Source: Primula veris | Lineage: Eukaryota; Streptophyta; Magnoliopsida; Ericales; Primulaceae | Assembly: GCA_963682055.1 (NCBI GenBank) | Contig: OY821750.1 | Coordinates: forward strand, 26,544,402 to 26,608,401 | Direction of reading: 5' to 3' | DNA: 64,000 nt | Part shown: positions 1-12,100 of the stretch, piece by piece | Layout: every line of letters starts with the position of its first letter | How positions within the stretch are numbered: position 1 is the first letter of the stretch | Program-made: the position numbers and the translations under genes | Notes under the pieces: generated by a model | Database searches by the model: none | The model's input: only the letters and a program-made list of their open reading frames with translations | Told to the model about the DNA's origin: nothing

Positions 1-61
1 GTTTTCCCGATTGCCTTTCTAGTGCCATATATAAGTTGAAATTTGCTCGAAAAAGTTCCTT

Positions 62-2659
62 CTATGGCTCAGTAGCCTCAGTGCGTGTTTGTTCCCACAG
101 TGCTATAATTCTTGGCGTTGGGAATATCCATTCTTTAGGAATAACTTGAGCATAATGACAAATGTTGACGTACACTATTACAGTAGGGATGTAATATGTC
201 GTTACAGGAGGCGGACCAGTATAAAGAGGTAAAAAAGTGGCGTTTCATCATGTACCCCTCCATTTTTATTTGGCCATAATGACAACAATACAATTGGCAT
301 ATTATAATGAGATACAATTAAAAAATCATAAGACGGAAATCTCATCTATTTGTCAATGGGCGGGATTTGTAGGATGATAAAAATTCAAACTTGATAGAAT
401 ATAATTATAGCGGTAACCTTCAAAATCAAGATTCTCAAACAGATCATAATAAACATCTTTCATTTGCTGCAGCTCTTGAAACAACTCACATCTAACTGCA
501 TACCAATCATCTTCCCCATGTTCTTTACCCATCACATTTGCAATTACTCGGAACCCACAGTTACCATCCCCACGCACATCATAAACCGTATCGATGTAAT
601 TATGTAACATGACTCATATTTGGTCACTGTACAGGAAGGTTTGCCTATTGGTGGTGGGTTTATTTGCCTGGTTTCGCGGCCTCCTAGTTGGGTTTACCTT
701 TACATCCGGTGTTTCTTCCGCTTTACCTTTGCCCTTGTCTCTACTAGCACTAGCACTAGCACTCTGTTCCTCCACATACTCCCATCCTGACTTATCTCTC
801 TTACTAGAATTGTCTCCCTTTCTAGGTCTCCCCCTAATTTGTCTCACTTCGGGATCATTCGTGGATGTTCTAGATGGTAAGTTTATCTCTCGGAGTTGTG
901 TTTTCATACGCCGTTTTTCAACATTAGTTTTGGTAGAATAAACACTTTTAAACTCTTCTAGATTACCCTTTACCCCATAATCATCGGTGTTCCCATTATC
1001 ATCAATTACGTCTAATTTTTTCCAGAATGTATGAATATATTCTAGAGGAAGAGGCTTCCCGAATAAAATATTTTCACTCATAATATGATGACAAGGTAAC
1101 CTGTGAGACAATTTTATACCGCAAGAACAATTCTCATCAGACTGGGCACTACATTTTTTATGTTCTTGAAATAATAAATCAAAGGCATGGTGTGTGATAT
1201 ACGACCTAAGATTTTTAAATTGAGGTGTCCGTTCTGAATGTGAAAAATAAGACTTGCATTTATCCAACTTCATCTTAATATCCTCAAACTGTTTTTCTAG
1301 AATTTTATTCACCTCTACCCAAACATTTTCAAGTGTGCCAGTATTTGTGAAAAAATATCTTTTTAGCTTTGCATTGCATGTTGTTGTTCGGCTTGATTGC
1401 TAGTTCTGTTACCTAGATGTGTTGTATGGTTGGTATAGCATGCAACAAACTTATCGACATAATCATTTAACAACTTGTCTACATACTTAAGCACAGCAGG
1501 GTACGATTTGTAAGAGGAATTAAAAGAAACTCGGTTATGATTGTACTCCTTTATCAACTCAGAATCAACTAATAAACCCAATCATCTAGAAACGTTTGCC
1601 ACTTCTCGTCTGGGATTTTTTTTTACAGTTTTTCAAAACATTTTTGGCAATATGAAAATTGCACAATATATGATGAGAATCGGAAAAAACAACTGATAAA
1701 GCATTTATCAAGACCATTTCTCTGTCGGTTACAAACACCCTAGATAGTATACAACCCTCCAATGTATGTTTAAATTTTTCCAAAGCCCATATATAACTTT
1801 CCTGAGTCTCATCACTCATGAAAACAAAACCTAAACAATATGTTTGGTTCGTTGATGTCATTCCTACGACTTCTAGAAATGACATATTAAAACGGTTTGT
1901 CCTATATGTACAATCCATTAACAATATATCAGGAAAAGCTTTGAACATTCTTATAGAATCAGGGTGTGCAAAAAACAAGTTCTCAAGGCTATGAGTTGTT
2001 GGGTTCATATTATAGTAGAAAGTATAGCGATTTCTATCCAACAAATTAAACAGTTCTTGTATCGGGTTTCTACCATCTCGTTCTTTAACTTTCAGTCCAG
2101 CCAAATAATTATGTATCGTTTTAGTGTTCGATACATTGTCAGGATTTTGATTTTTTATGGCCTCTAATATTGTACTAACTTTAAAACTATTTTGCCTTAA
2201 ACTTTTAACCATTTCTTTTTCCTCTTTTGTTAAATGAGCTCGTCGTGCTTGCCCTTGGAGGTAAGTTGGAGGTGGGGGGTTATGTTGGCCATTTTCTACT
2301 TGACACATCCATTCACCATTAATTACGTAACCGTTAATGAAAAATGGACAATCTTTTTTCTTTGTACCTGAATTTACGGAAGATGGTTTCTTTTTTTCGT
2401 AAACCCCCGATTTATCACACACAATATCAACATACTATGCTCTTCTCCCATCACCCCCTCCAGACCTACGAATCGTAAGAATGAAACCCCAATTTCCAGC
2501 CACATCAGCAAGATCAGCAAGCATTTCATCCCTTGTATCTCAAGTCAATTCATCAACTTCAAAATGCTCTGTATAGTCAGTTAGCTCATCGTTTGAGCCA
2601 CTAGATGAATCGGCATTGTAATTCCATTGGTTGTTGTCATAACCATAGTCGTAATTCAT
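62..2659 (-). pseudogene. Decayed FAR1/MULE transposase with SWIM finger and OTU domain
   Basis: Reading leftwards from ATG at 2659, the frame gives an acidic N-terminus, a FAR1-like DNA-binding region (about 2520-2250), and a MULE transposase core with MDCTYRTNRF and FVTDRE acidic motifs (about 1925-1700). A SWIM-type zinc finger (CSCGIKL..LPCHH, about 1140-1085) follows, then a C-terminal OTU cysteine-protease-like domain with GDGNCGFR near 575-550. The C-terminal strand continues past 352 in another frame and ends at a TAG at 62-64. In-frame stops at 2540-2542 and 2435-2437, plus frame changes near 1585, 1340 and 350, show it is broken. MULE transposases cut and paste DNA; OTU domains are known passengers of some plant MULEs. 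The family call is firm from motif order; the element's terminal repeats were not found. A related copy lies at 55872-60529. Confidence 0.88.
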
Positions 2660-2937
2660 TTTTGAAAAGTGTTTGTTTATATTTTTTTTGGAAGAAAGGA
2701 GTATTTTTGAAGAGATTCAAGTGAGTGTTTGTGTTTGATTTTAGAGATTGTTAGAATTGGCAAAAATGAGCCATATTTATACACATAATTTCAGAAACCC
2801 TACAAGGTGTACTCATTTTCAAACTTTAATAATGTATTGAGTAGTCATTTTCGGATAGGGTTGTCATCTCATAATAATTCAAAAGTGATAAAGTGTTGTC
2901 GTATGCATTTGATGGATATGGTAGCCAATGTCATTTA
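2660..2937. other. 5' flank of the left MULE
   Basis: Non-coding stretch upstream of the transposase start. Read on the - strand it has a TATA-like tract near 2780. No other gene is visible. Confidence 0.3.
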
Positions 2938-3150
2938 CACTACAAACCGTATATGAATTTTACGGTTTGTAGTGTTTTTTTTAACGGGTTGGTTATTAAC
3001 CAAGAGTTTTACTGTTTGTACTACATTATTTCTGAATATACACACAAACCGTACAAAAAATGTACGGACTGTATGAATTTTATGCAAACCGTACATTAAA
3101 TGTACGGTCTGTATAAATTCTGTGCAAACCGTACATTAAATGTACGGTTT
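2938..3150. repeat. Cluster of short perfect palindromes built on AAACCGTA/TACGGTTT
   Basis: 2938-2974 is a perfect hairpin: 14-bp arms CACTACAAACCGTA and TACGGTTTGTAGTG around a 9-nt spacer. From about 3045 to 3150 the theme recurs three times as AAACCGTACA..TGTACGG, the last two in tandem with a ~40-bp period. The first hairpin begins CACTA and ends TAGTG, the ends used by CACTA transposons, but nothing else supports that family. Confidence 0.7.
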
Positions 3151-3239
3151 GCTGAAGTTTGCAGAAATTACAGAACAGTCCCTGTATTTCGTAAAAACTC
3201 AATATTGGTCCTATCAATTAAAATCCTGAATATTTTTTA

Positions 3240-3345
3240 CAAATTTATAACTTAAAAATCAAACATACAAATCAAATTTAAACAAATCAAACATACAAAT
3301 CAAATATTGGTCTTCAAAATCAAACATACATATCAGTTAGCTCAA
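3240..3345. repeat. Short direct repeats of AATCAAACATACAAATC
   Basis: The motif AAATCAAACATACAAATC and close variants recur four times within about 90 bp. No coding signal is seen. Confidence 0.5.
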
Positions 3346-3589
3346 ATTAAAAAGAAAATGTGCATTTTTTTTTTGCACGACTAAATCCTTTAAAGTTGGA
3401 CATAGGGAGCATCGTTCCCGCCGATGTTAATCTGTCCGATGACGGCTCAGTGAACTCTTCGATTTTGTTTAGCTTCGGACGACGTTTATCTCGATGCTGC
3501 GATTCTGGATGCGGAGCACGCTTGTGTGATGTAATTGTCAATCATCGAGCCCAACTGTCGGTTGAATATTGACTAGGATGATTCTCGTA

Positions 3590-5225
3590 CTACCCAAATG
3601 ATTGTCTATGATAATCGAACGGAACATCGTTGTGTACGTAGTCCGACCCAATAAAAGAAGCACGACGATGACTGCTTGAACTCACACCCTGATCTGTAGT
3701 CGGGCGTCGACCTCCACTCGTTCTTCTACCCCCGCTACGCCCGCCGCTACTAGATTCGCCTTCCCCTCTGCCTCTTTCAGTACGCCGATAACTTGAAGCC
3801 CTAGCGTAAATTCTTGGATCGTAACCTTGATCGTCATCACCATCGTCGTCATTGTCATCCTCCTCATCGGACTCTTCATCACCTGACCCATACAGATTCA
3901 TTCCCATTTCATTGAACTCCGCATGTAGTAAGTCCACGTCCGTTTTAGATTTCAGCCGTTTGAACGATTTGTAACTGTGGCGCAACATCGCTTTCTGAAA
4001 AAAAAAACAATAAAAAACAATTTATTAGTATTGAAATATACAAACAAAAAAATAACAAACAAATATTAATGAACTTTAACTAGTTGTTATCATTTTATTG
4101 AGCACACCCGTATGCTCACGGAAACCGTGAGATGGCAGTCCAAGTTCAGGTGTGTTTATAAAGATGCGGGTCCTCTCTCTATACCATCTCATGTAATCCG
4201 GTGACGTTCATGTGCCAAATTCGCCGTTAATAAGCAGGTTGTGGCGGTCATTCCACATGGTTATAAACTCTTCAAAAAGTGCAGGCCAATCGTGTTTTTG
4301 ATCAGGTTTAATCCCATATCTTCTATCCTTGCCGTGACCTTGTTTGAGTTTCCAAATATATGTAGGGAAAACCTGAACAAAACCGAACTGTCTCATGAAC
4401 CTGTCCGCGGAGTGGAACTCAATCTTCTTATTAGAAATGAGAGGAACAGAATAATGCCACATATCACGGTCCCGCGTGTAGTATTCCGGATAGTCATCGA
4501 GGTTCCCGTAAGGTTGTCAGACTTTCTGTAATCCGTAAAATTATTATTAGAATATGTAAACAATGGTTTAAAAATACTAGTAATAAATTCTACGAATATA
4601 AGACCAATGCAAACATATACAACATATAATACGTAAGTTACATGTAGGAAATAAGAAAGTGAAAATTTACCTGTTCATGCGTCATATGGTCAAACTGGTC
4701 CCGTATGTGGACCACATTATGTCCGTAGACATATGACTTAAGATTAGTAAGCCTCCAAATCTTCCATCTGTAATATACAAACAAAACCCGATAAAAAATA
4801 AATATAAATAAGATAAGTAAATGATAGATGACACAATAAAAAAAACACAAATCCAATACAAAAATTAAATAATATCATACCTGTAACCGAGGAGGAACCT
4901 AGGCAAGCCCTTAGGTGGCTCGATATCTTCCGACAACCCTTCACATGGTCTAACCGGCAGTGGTCTGGTCATCGCCCACATATCGAGAAACTTCACCGTC
5001 CCGCTTACTCCGATAGATTTACCACGCACCAACTTGCATAAATTAGCCTCTAACCAGGCCAGAAGAGCTGATCCCCAACTATACTCTGCACATGTGTCAA
5101 AATCCTCCAGAAATGCCAGAGGCCATAGTGGAATCTGATCACTGCTTTTATCTGAAAACACATGTGCACCAAGTAATAATAACATGGCAGCCCCTGACTG
5201 ATATAGCAAACGCTCCGACGACGGT
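3590..5225 (-). pseudogene. Decayed plant mobile domain (PMD / MAIN-like) gene
   Basis: Leftward exons at about 5225-4881, 4767-4671, 4525-4100 and 3992-3590 splice at AG/GT borders. They give PMD hallmarks: an LLLLGAHVFSDKS segment, EDFD..YSWGSALLAWL, the block DMWHYSVPLISNKKIEFH, RFMRQFGFVQ and YMRWYRERTR. The last exon is an acidic, Gly/Ser/Arg-rich tail. PMD proteins include MAIN/MAIL nuclear factors and many transposon-borne copies. The N-terminal part is missing where the inverted-end repeat element (5211-6955) begins. In-frame TGA codons at 4517-4519 and 4208-4210 show decay. It has the same orientation as the MULE pseudogene to its left, so it may be a passenger of that element; this is inference. 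Confidence 0.8.
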
Positions 5226-6955
5226 GGTGGTCCATCGCAGCTCCGACGAGCTGACACCGCCACCATCAACCCCCACTTAAAAAAAATTAAAAAAAATTAA
5301 AAAAATTCAAAAGAACTTACTAAAAAAATAAAAAATTTCAAAACAAGTCAAAATAAATAAATCGAGAAAAGTGCATTCACAATCCAAAAAAGGTGCATAC
5401 ACAATCTAAAAAATGTGCATACACAATCTCCAATCTTAACTCAAAAATAAATCAAAAATAAAAAGACAAGTCAAAATAAAGAAATCGATAAAAATGCATA
5501 AACAATCCAAAAAAGTTACATACATAATCGCGAAAACGTGGATACACAATATAAAAAAAAAGTGTATACACAATCTCCAACCTTCACTCAAAAAATTCAA
5601 AAAAAATCAAAAAAATCAAAAAACAAGTAAGAAAAAAAAGAAATCGCTAAAAATGCATACACAATCCAAAAAATGTGCATATACAATTAAAAAAATCCGC
5701 ATATACAATCGCGAAAATATGCATACACAATCCAAAAAAAGTGTATACACAATTAAAAAAAGACGCATACACAATCGTGAAAAATGTTAATACACAATCT
5801 AAAAGGTATGTATAAACAAGCATGAAAAAGATGCATACATAATACGAAAAAATGCATACACATCTAGAAAAATGCATAAACAATGCCGAAAAAGTGCATA
5901 CATAATCCGAAAAAACGCATACATATCTAGAAAAATACATACACAATGTAGAAAAACTACATACACAATACAAAATATATATATTCAGAAAAGTGTATAC
6001 ACGATACAAAAAAGTGTATAAACAATGCAAAACGTACATAAAAAATGCAAAAAGGTATATACATAATAAAAAAAAGATGCATAAACAATCGCGAAAATGT
6101 GCATACATAATGACGAAAAGATTCATACACAATAAAAAAAAATGTGCATACACAATCTCCAACCTCCACTCAAAAAAATTCAAAAAAACAAAAAAAAGTC
6201 AAAATAAAAAAATCAAGAAAAATGTATATACAATCCAAAAAGGTTGCATACACAATCGTGAAAACGTGCATATACAATCAAAAAAAATATGTATACACAA
6301 TCTCCAACCTCCACTCAAAAAATTCGGAAAAATCAAAAAACAAGTCAAAAAAAGTACAAACACAATCTAAAAAGTGCATACACAGTACATAAAAGTGATT
6401 ACACAATCGAAAAAAGTGCATACACATCCAAAAAAATATATACAGCATCCGAAATGCATACGCAATCGAGAAAAACGCATACACAATAATACACAATCCA
6501 TAAAAGAGCATACATAATCCGAAACGCGCACACACAATCCCGAAAAGTGCATACACAATCTGAAAAAAGTGTAAACATATCCACGAAATTGCATACACAT
6601 TCCTTAATAATGCATACACAATACGAAAAGTGCATACATAATCTTGAAAAAGTGCATACACAATCCCGAAATAGTGCATACACATCCACGAATACACAAT
6701 CACGGAAAGTGCATACACATCCATGAAAGTTTACACACATTACAGAATAGTGCGTACACATCCAAAATAGCGCATACGAAACTTTTTGAATTTATTTGAT
6801 TTTTTTTTTTGAATTTTGTGATTTTTTTTTGAATTTTGTGAATTTTGTGCGAATTTTTAAATTTTTTTGAGTGGGGGTTGGCGGTGACGGCGGTGGCTCG
6901 CCGGAACCCCAACGATCTCTCCAGAGCTCCGACGAACCACCACCGTTGCCACCAA
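5211..6955. mobile_element. Element with degenerate inverted ends, filled with tandem repeats
   Basis: 5211-5280 and 6869-6955 are imperfect inverted copies. Both contain the blocks ACGGTGGTGGT and CCACC..CAACCCCCACT next to A/T-rich tracts that point inwards. Between them lies a long ~20-bp tandem array. The ends are GC-rich against a very AT-rich interior. The left end truncates the PMD gene. No transposase is encoded, so it would be non-autonomous if mobile. I found no clear target-site duplication, so the family is unknown. Confidence 0.55.
5370..6780. repeat. Minisatellite array, ~20-bp unit around TGCATACACAATC
   Basis: About 60-70 diverged units of the form (A)n GTGCATACACAATC follow one another. 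A longer block that starts CACAATCTCCAACCTCCACTC and runs into a CAAAAAATCAAAAAACAAGTC-like tract recurs at about 5423, 5572, 6152 and 6298, so the array has higher-order structure. Open frames on either strand here (Cys/Phe/Tyr-rich or Lys/Asn-rich) follow from the repeat and are not genes. Confidence 0.85.
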
Positions 6956-6959
6956 CCCA

Positions 6960-7812
6960 TGGGCAAGTGTTTATTAGAGTATATATATAAAATTTAGTTG
7001 AAAAAAGAGAAAGTTGAAATGGGGTGTGTTGATTTTTAGAGAGAGAAAATATGAGTTAAATGGGGGTGTGTTTTTTGGAATAAGGTTTGAAAATTAGTAT
7101 TTTTTTGGCAATTCCTTTTAAACATATATATTAATGGCTAAATCATCAATTTGATTAATTAACCAAAAATTATGTTTTACTAATTTTTAATAACACTTTA
7201 GTTTATAAATTATATATTATAGATTTTCTTACACATACACATAGAAGGAAATGCAAAAGGTATCAAAAATATTAAAATCGCCATTTTGGTAGATAATGGT
7301 ACAGATCGAAAAACCATGATAGTTTAGCATACCAAATACATAGTAATCCATTTTGATGTTAAAATTTTATATTTTCCTTTTATTCAATCGTATCGTTATC
7401 ATGAAACCTATGAATGTCTTAATAAAACGAAATAAGAGGCCTTATGAAAATGTAATATGATATTCAATAGGAAAACCGGAAGTTTTGCATAAGATATAAA
7501 TGGTCACTTAAAATGAAAATTGTTTTGTTTTGTTCGGTTGGAATTGGATATTTAAAATTAAAATTAAAATTGTAAAATTGTATTTTTATATTTTAAGAAG
7601 GATATCATTCTATAATACATAAAAACACACTGCAAATCTAAAACTAACATTCTATTATTTAAGATCAGATACATATCAGTGTAACATCACTGAGTTTCAA
7701 AATAACAAAAACTAAAATACGCAAGTTTAAAATACATTTTTGACATGAATTTTTAATAATTAAGGTTATTATTAGACGAATTGACCGCGTTAAATAAAAA
7801 TCTCCAAGCCAC
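6960..7812. other. Upstream region of the BIG5-like gene
   Basis: AT-rich non-coding DNA between the tandem-repeat element and the probable core promoter. I see no coding frame, RNA gene or clear repeat. It probably contains the distal promoter of the gene starting at 8387. Confidence 0.5.
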
Positions 7813-7820
7813 TATAAAAA
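7813..7820 (+). promoter_or_regulatory. Probable TATA box of the BIG5-like gene
   Basis: TATAAAAA sits in a CC-ACTATAAAAACCC context typical of plant core promoters. Transcription would then start about 30 nt downstream, near 7845, ahead of a CT-rich leader. Confidence 0.55.
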
Positions 7821-7901
7821 CCCAGATCCAATTAAGCTCACGTTTATTTTAAAAATATATCCCACTCTCTCCAGATCTACAAACGGAATCGATACTGATT
7901 A

Positions 7902-7907
7902 GTAAAC

Positions 7908-7941
<34 letters not shown>

Positions 7942-8068
7942 CAATATATATATCTCTCTCTATCTATATATATATATCTGTATATGTATCAGCATTTCTA
8001 CGATCTATAATTGGAATTGATTTAACTAATGTTTTGATTTTTATTTAATCTAGTCCGTTAGTAAACCG

Positions 8069-8102
<34 letters not shown>

Positions 8103-8354
8103 CTATATCTATGTGTAAATGCTATATCAGCACCATTTCTATCGATCTGTATATGTGATCGGTTTATTAAATGGAATTGATTTAACTAATGTTTTATTTT
8201 TTATTTAATCTAGTTCGTTAGTAAACCTCTCTCTCTCTCTATATATATATATATATGTATGTAACAGCACCATTTCTATCGATCTGTATCTGTGATTGTT
8301 TAATTAATTGGAATTGATTTTAAGTATTTAACTAATGTTTTGGTTTTATTTTAG
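7902..8354 (+). repeat. Three tandem intron-like units in the 5' leader
   Basis: Units of about 160, 160 and 134 bp start at 7902, 8061 and 8221. Each opens with GTAAACC plus a (CT)n(TA)n tract and carries GGAATTGATTTAACTAATG, which contains a good branch-point match. Each closes with TTTATTTAATCTAG (TTTTATTTTAG in the last). Each is thus a donor-branch-acceptor set. The spacers between units are only TCCGTTA (8054-8060) and TTCGTTA (8214-8220). The leader intron probably runs 7902-8354 overall, just before the coding start at 8387. Confidence 0.75.
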
Positions 8355-8386
8355 GGTAGATTTGTTGTTATAACGAAGAAGAAGAG

Positions 8387-8547
8387 ATGGCGGCAGGTGG
8401 ATTTGTGACGAGGGCTTTCGAATCGATGCTTAAAGAGTGTAGCGCTAAGAAGTTTTCTACTCTCCAATCCGCTATTCACTCTTATATAGGTATACATTTA
8501 TCTATATACTTATATGTATATATTGTGTGTTTTTATATCTATGCATA

Positions 8548-8587
<40 letters not shown>

Positions 8588-9051
8588 ATCTATATACTGT
8601 ATATGTGCGTGTTTGTGTGTTATTGTTATTTGTTAATGCAATTGAAGGTGATAGGTTTTATATAATTGGGAGATTTTAGCTAATAATTCTCGAAGAAAGT
8701 AGAGTATGTTGTCAATGTATGGTCGATTTCCTTAGGGAAATGTAACGTATTATTAAAAATCTCAATTTGTATTTTTTGTTTAAGAATTTCTTACATACCA
8801 CCTTTCTATCTACGTGTGTGTGTGTGTTTTATTGTTAATGCAATGGGAGGAAATGGGATAGTTTTATATAATTGGGAGATTTTAGCTAAAAATACATGGA
8901 GAAAGTAGACTATTTTGTTAATGTGGGGGAAGCTATTGTCGATTTCGTTAGGGAAATTTAGTGTTTTAGTACATGGCTTTGGGACTTAATTACCGAAAAT
9001 CCCATTTTTGTATTTGTTGTTTAAGAATTGCTTACATACCACCTCTCTCTC

Positions 9052-9130
<79 letters not shown>

Positions 9131-12100
9131 ATTGTTAGTGCAATGGGAGGAAATGGGATTCGCTCGCTGAAATTTTATGTAGGGGATAGATAGTTTAATA
9201 TAATTGGTAGCTAAAAATACATGGAGAAAGTACAGTATTTTGTCAATGTAGGGGAGTATTATAGATTTGTGTATCTTGTGGGATTCGTATTATTCGATGA
9301 TTTGGGCCTCACAGAATGAATAGTAGTTTTAATACCCCTTTGTTCTTGAACTATGTCTTCTGCGTCCACAACCTTTGCTCTTCCATCTTTTACTGAAAGT
9401 TCAAGAAGATTGAGTGGGATTTTTGTAGTACAGGTTTGAAATTTTATAGAGTAAATAGTAAAAATTTAAGGGTCAATGACCGTACTAGGTTCCGGTCCTC
9501 TCTGAATAAGGCTGATCCTAGACCAGAGAAAACGTCAAAGAGTAGTTAGCTAGGGGATGTCCTTTTGAAGAGAAAGAAGAGAAAGAACTTCAGTTAACAA
9601 CGCCGTATGAACTTTATTCATCAATTTGACGTTGAGACCTGACTGGTTTTCATTATCTTAAAACTCTTTTCTATAGCTGTTAATAACCTTGTTTAATATT
9701 AACCCACTGTTTGATAGCTATGATTAACTTGCTCATGATGTATAAGTGTTAAGAGTTGTTTATAATCAGTAAAACAAAAATATGGCGAGCTGCTTGGCCC
9801 CATGACCTATTTAACTCCAAATTGTTATAATTTTTTCTCGTAGATGAACTAATATGGTTTTCCTTTTCCCCAACTAGAATAACTAGATTTAGCAACGTTT
9901 TTCCTTTTAAGCTATGCAGCAAGAAGGAAATTTTAACAATCTGTCGTTGCTTTTTTTTAAACTCAGACCAAAAGGAAATAGATGATAGGGTGAGATTTGA
10001 CTTGGTACTTGTATTATGCTACAATGTAAGAACATCTCACCTAAGAGCTTAAGTGGAGAAATTTTATATCTATTATTTAAAACATGATCCCTTACATATG
10101 GCATCATTCTTACTTCATTGGTGAGCTAAACACATGCAATTGTAATTTTACTCCTTGATGCCTGGACCTTTTTCTGTTCTGGTACCCCATTCAAATTACA
10201 AGCTCATGTTTTTTTATAGACGTGTAACAGTATTTATTAACTTAACCACTTTTGATATTCAGAGACTTTTTTTGTTACACTTTTTTTTAATGTCTCTTCA
10301 CTTTGCTTCAGATGGAACAAAAGAGGTCAGCCAGCCTTCAGTTTCCAGCGAGGCCAATAAAGAGACAACTGTTGCTGTAGAAGAGAGGTTGGTGGCGTAG
10401 ATAAATGTCAATAATCATGACTCGGATCATATTCTTATTCATATGGACACGTTTGGTTGATATCCTAAAAAGAACATACTTTTCTTTTTGTATTTTACTT
10501 CTATGCATATGTGGTGTCTGGTTGAAGTCATAGAAGCATACTTTTCTAAAAGTAAGTTTCCTACTGAAAGTATGTTGTTGTCATTGGATATGTTAAATTT
10601 CTGGATTAAAAAAATTAGCCATCTAATCATACTAATGTCATATTTCGATTTAACTTAGTACACATGGAAGCTTAGTATGCAAGATGGACTGAAAAAGTTA
10701 AAAATAATAAAAGATTTTGTCAAATAATAAATTTAAATATTGCTTAAACGTATAATTTTCTACTAGCACTAAAAAGTTTTTTATTTTTTTATGCTTATAA
10801 GATATGATCAAAGAAGCCTTATCCACTACCAGGTCAAGATGGTTCAGCTGTGTTCAATACCGTGTTGATTTGCTAGTTCACTTTTCTTTATACACATGAC
10901 TAAACAGGCGTATTTTCAACTTTTTACAATTAGTTCTGCTGGAGAAGATGCAGTTGCTAAGGACGCATTAGATTCAGACCAAACGACTGTAGATTTAGAA
11001 AGTGATGCTAATGCACAAGAAGCCAGTACGCCAGTGCTTGTAAAAAGAAGTATAACAACAGCTTTATCAAGTGCTGGGCATACTTTAGATGGAGCTGAGA
11101 CTGAGCTTGTTTTAAATCCTTTACGTTTGGCATTTGATACCAAAAACGTCAAAGTTATTGAGCTTGCACTGGATTGTTTGCATGTAAGTGTTCTTTTCTT
11201 CCCGTTCCCAGGCCTTTAACTTAAGCTTGATGAGTTTAGTATTTACCATCCATTTCTTTGGAATCTTAAGTTGAATACTTGATATTGCAGTCAATATTTA
11301 GACATGAGGAATTATCACACTCATACGCCAACTTATTTCAATAATTAGTACACCTTACTATCAAGTTTCACAATTTAGTACCAGTTTACTGACAATCGAA
11401 TAATTGGTTTACCAACTAATTAAAATTCACAAATCCCACCCCAATCTACTGAAAATAAAATAAAAAATGGTATATCCTTTCAAAATGCTCAGGTGTTTAA
11501 ACTTTTCGTTTTTAACACTGATATACTAATTGTTAGACATTTGTAGATTTGTTACTGATGCGTTCAAAATATAGGGGTAGCATACTAGTTCTTCGCCTTT
11601 ATTTTTTGTAGTTTGGTCTCTGAATGATGATGTTTAATAGTTAATAGTTAATAGCATAGTCTACTAATCATCAAAGAATTGGTTGGTGTACAAAAGTAAT
11701 ACTTTCTCTTTAGACACAGATCTACTGCCTTTCTGGACTATTTCATTATTGCGATAGAATCAATATCTTCTCTTTGTGATTGTTTTTAATTTGCACAGAA
11801 ACTTATAGCTTATGATCATTTAGAGGGTGATCCCGGCTTAGAAGGTGGTAGAAATGCGCAACTATTTACAGATTTACTTAGCATGGTTTGTAGCTGTGTG
11901 GATAATTCATCACCTGACAGGTATATTGTTTGCGATTTTTTAGAAGTGTCGGAATTATGGCCTAGCCTTTTCATATATAAGTTTCTGAGGAAGTATTTTG
12001 TGCAGTACTACTTTGCAAGTATTGAAGGTGCTTCTTACTGCTGTCGCATCCAACAAATTCAGAGGTATGCTTCAGTAGTTGGAATTTATCTGTAGTATTT

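Noticed and set aside
5494..6761. Several long frames rich in Cys/Phe/Tyr (- strand) or Lys/Asn (+ strand)
   Set aside because: All come from the ~20-bp minisatellite; no domain, signal or homology beyond the repeat.
5370..6780. Regular array considered as a CRISPR
   Set aside because: Units are contiguous and degenerate, with no unique spacers of constant length, and the DNA is plant nuclear.
8973..9193. Open frames of alternating Val-Cys
   Set aside because: They are translations of the (GT)n microsatellite in BIG5 intron 1.
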